This document shows, piece by piece, positions 16,215 through 16,352 of a DNA stretch of 16,352 nucleotides. A program made the position numbers and the translations under genes. The notes below the pieces were generated by a model that was not told where the DNA came from, ran no database searches, and saw only the letters and a list, made by a program, of their open reading frames with translations. Each line of letters begins with the position of its first letter. Position 1 is the first letter of the stretch. Source of the DNA: an uncultured Porphyromonadaceae bacterium (GTDB lineage: Bacteria > Bacteroidota > Bacteroidia > Bacteroidales > Muribaculaceae); NCBI GenBank assembly GCA_900546835.1, contig UREH01000034.1, positions 1 to 16,352 of the forward strand. The letters run 5' to 3'.

Positions 16215-16295
16215 AAAGACCTCAAAGACCTTACGGGCTTCAAAGTCCCTGACGACCTTAAGGCCCCTGACGATCTGAACGGCTTGGAAGGCTTT
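16215..16295. repeat. Degenerate 9-bp tandem repeat, nine units
   Basis: Nine consecutive 9-nt units follow one another without gaps: AAAGACCTC, AAAGACCTT, ACGGGCTTC, AAAGTCCCT, GACGACCTT, AAGGCCCCT, GACGATCTG, AACGGCTTG and GAAGGCTTT. Position 4 is G in all nine, position 2 is A and position 6 is C in eight, and position 8 is T in seven. The tract starts 17 nt beyond the terminator. In one frame it would read KDL-like triplets, but a stop codon lies just upstream (TAG, at about 16197-16199), no start codon is present in that frame, and a TAG lies downstream. It is therefore judged non-coding. Similar KDL/KVL-type repeat tracts are, to my recollection, scattered between genes in other Bacteroidales. 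Confidence 0.7.
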
Positions 16296-16352
16296 GATAA
16301 AATATTATGGCCGGGGGCTGAAATGTAGCTGAAATTGCTGAAAAGCGGCTGT

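Noticed and set aside
16317..16344. Three copies of GCTGAAA at the window end.
   Set aside because: Spacing is irregular (11 and 9 nt) and the tract is cut by the window edge, so it cannot be separated from chance.

Overview
The window looks like a piece of a Bacteroidota (order Bacteroidales) chromosome. The evidence is two SusC/SusD-type outer-membrane pairs, lipoproteins with an acidic stretch right after the lipobox cysteine, and A-rich start contexts without Shine-Dalgarno sequences. The high GC at third codon positions (GAC, GGC, CTC, CGC preferred; TTA, CTA, TCA avoided) resembles a Muribaculaceae-like gut lineage more than classical low-GC Bacteroides. The family assignment is inference from memory, not a search result.

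Layout: seven complete genes lie head to tail on the + strand with gaps of 27-79 nt, so they read as one polycistronic unit. In order: FasA, a four-FAS1 (fasciclin) lipoprotein (74-2686); SusC1 (2759-6016); SusD1 (6049-7623); FasB, FAS1-FAS1 plus a C-terminal beta-sandwich-like region (7691-9544); FasC, with a similar plan (9601-11199); SusC2, an atypical SusC (11227-14373); SusD2 (14453-16126). A strong intrinsic terminator at 16156-16197 ends the unit. No promoter is visible before FasA, so the transcription unit may begin upstream of the window. The 73 bases before FasA cannot be assigned with confidence. Nothing longer than 300 bp lacks a gene; the tail (16127-16352) holds the terminator and an 81-bp degenerate 9-bp tandem repeat.

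Working model: SusC1/SusD1 and SusC2/SusD2 are two different TonB-dependent 'pedal-bin' importers in the outer membrane. FasA, FasB and FasC are probably surface-anchored lipoproteins occupying the place that SusE/SusF-type surface glycan-binding proteins hold in ordinary polysaccharide utilization loci. The locus has no glycoside hydrolase, lyase, sulfatase, peptidase, sigma/anti-sigma pair or hybrid two-component sensor. It is therefore a capture-and-import cassette without visible degradation or control functions, and the ligand cannot be read from the sequence. The most unusual points are the three FAS1 proteins combined with two importers, the divergent SusC2 (no recognisable Ton box, shortened plug signature, C-terminal Leu), a perfect GC-rich hairpin between FasA and SusC1, and the 9-bp repeat after the terminator.
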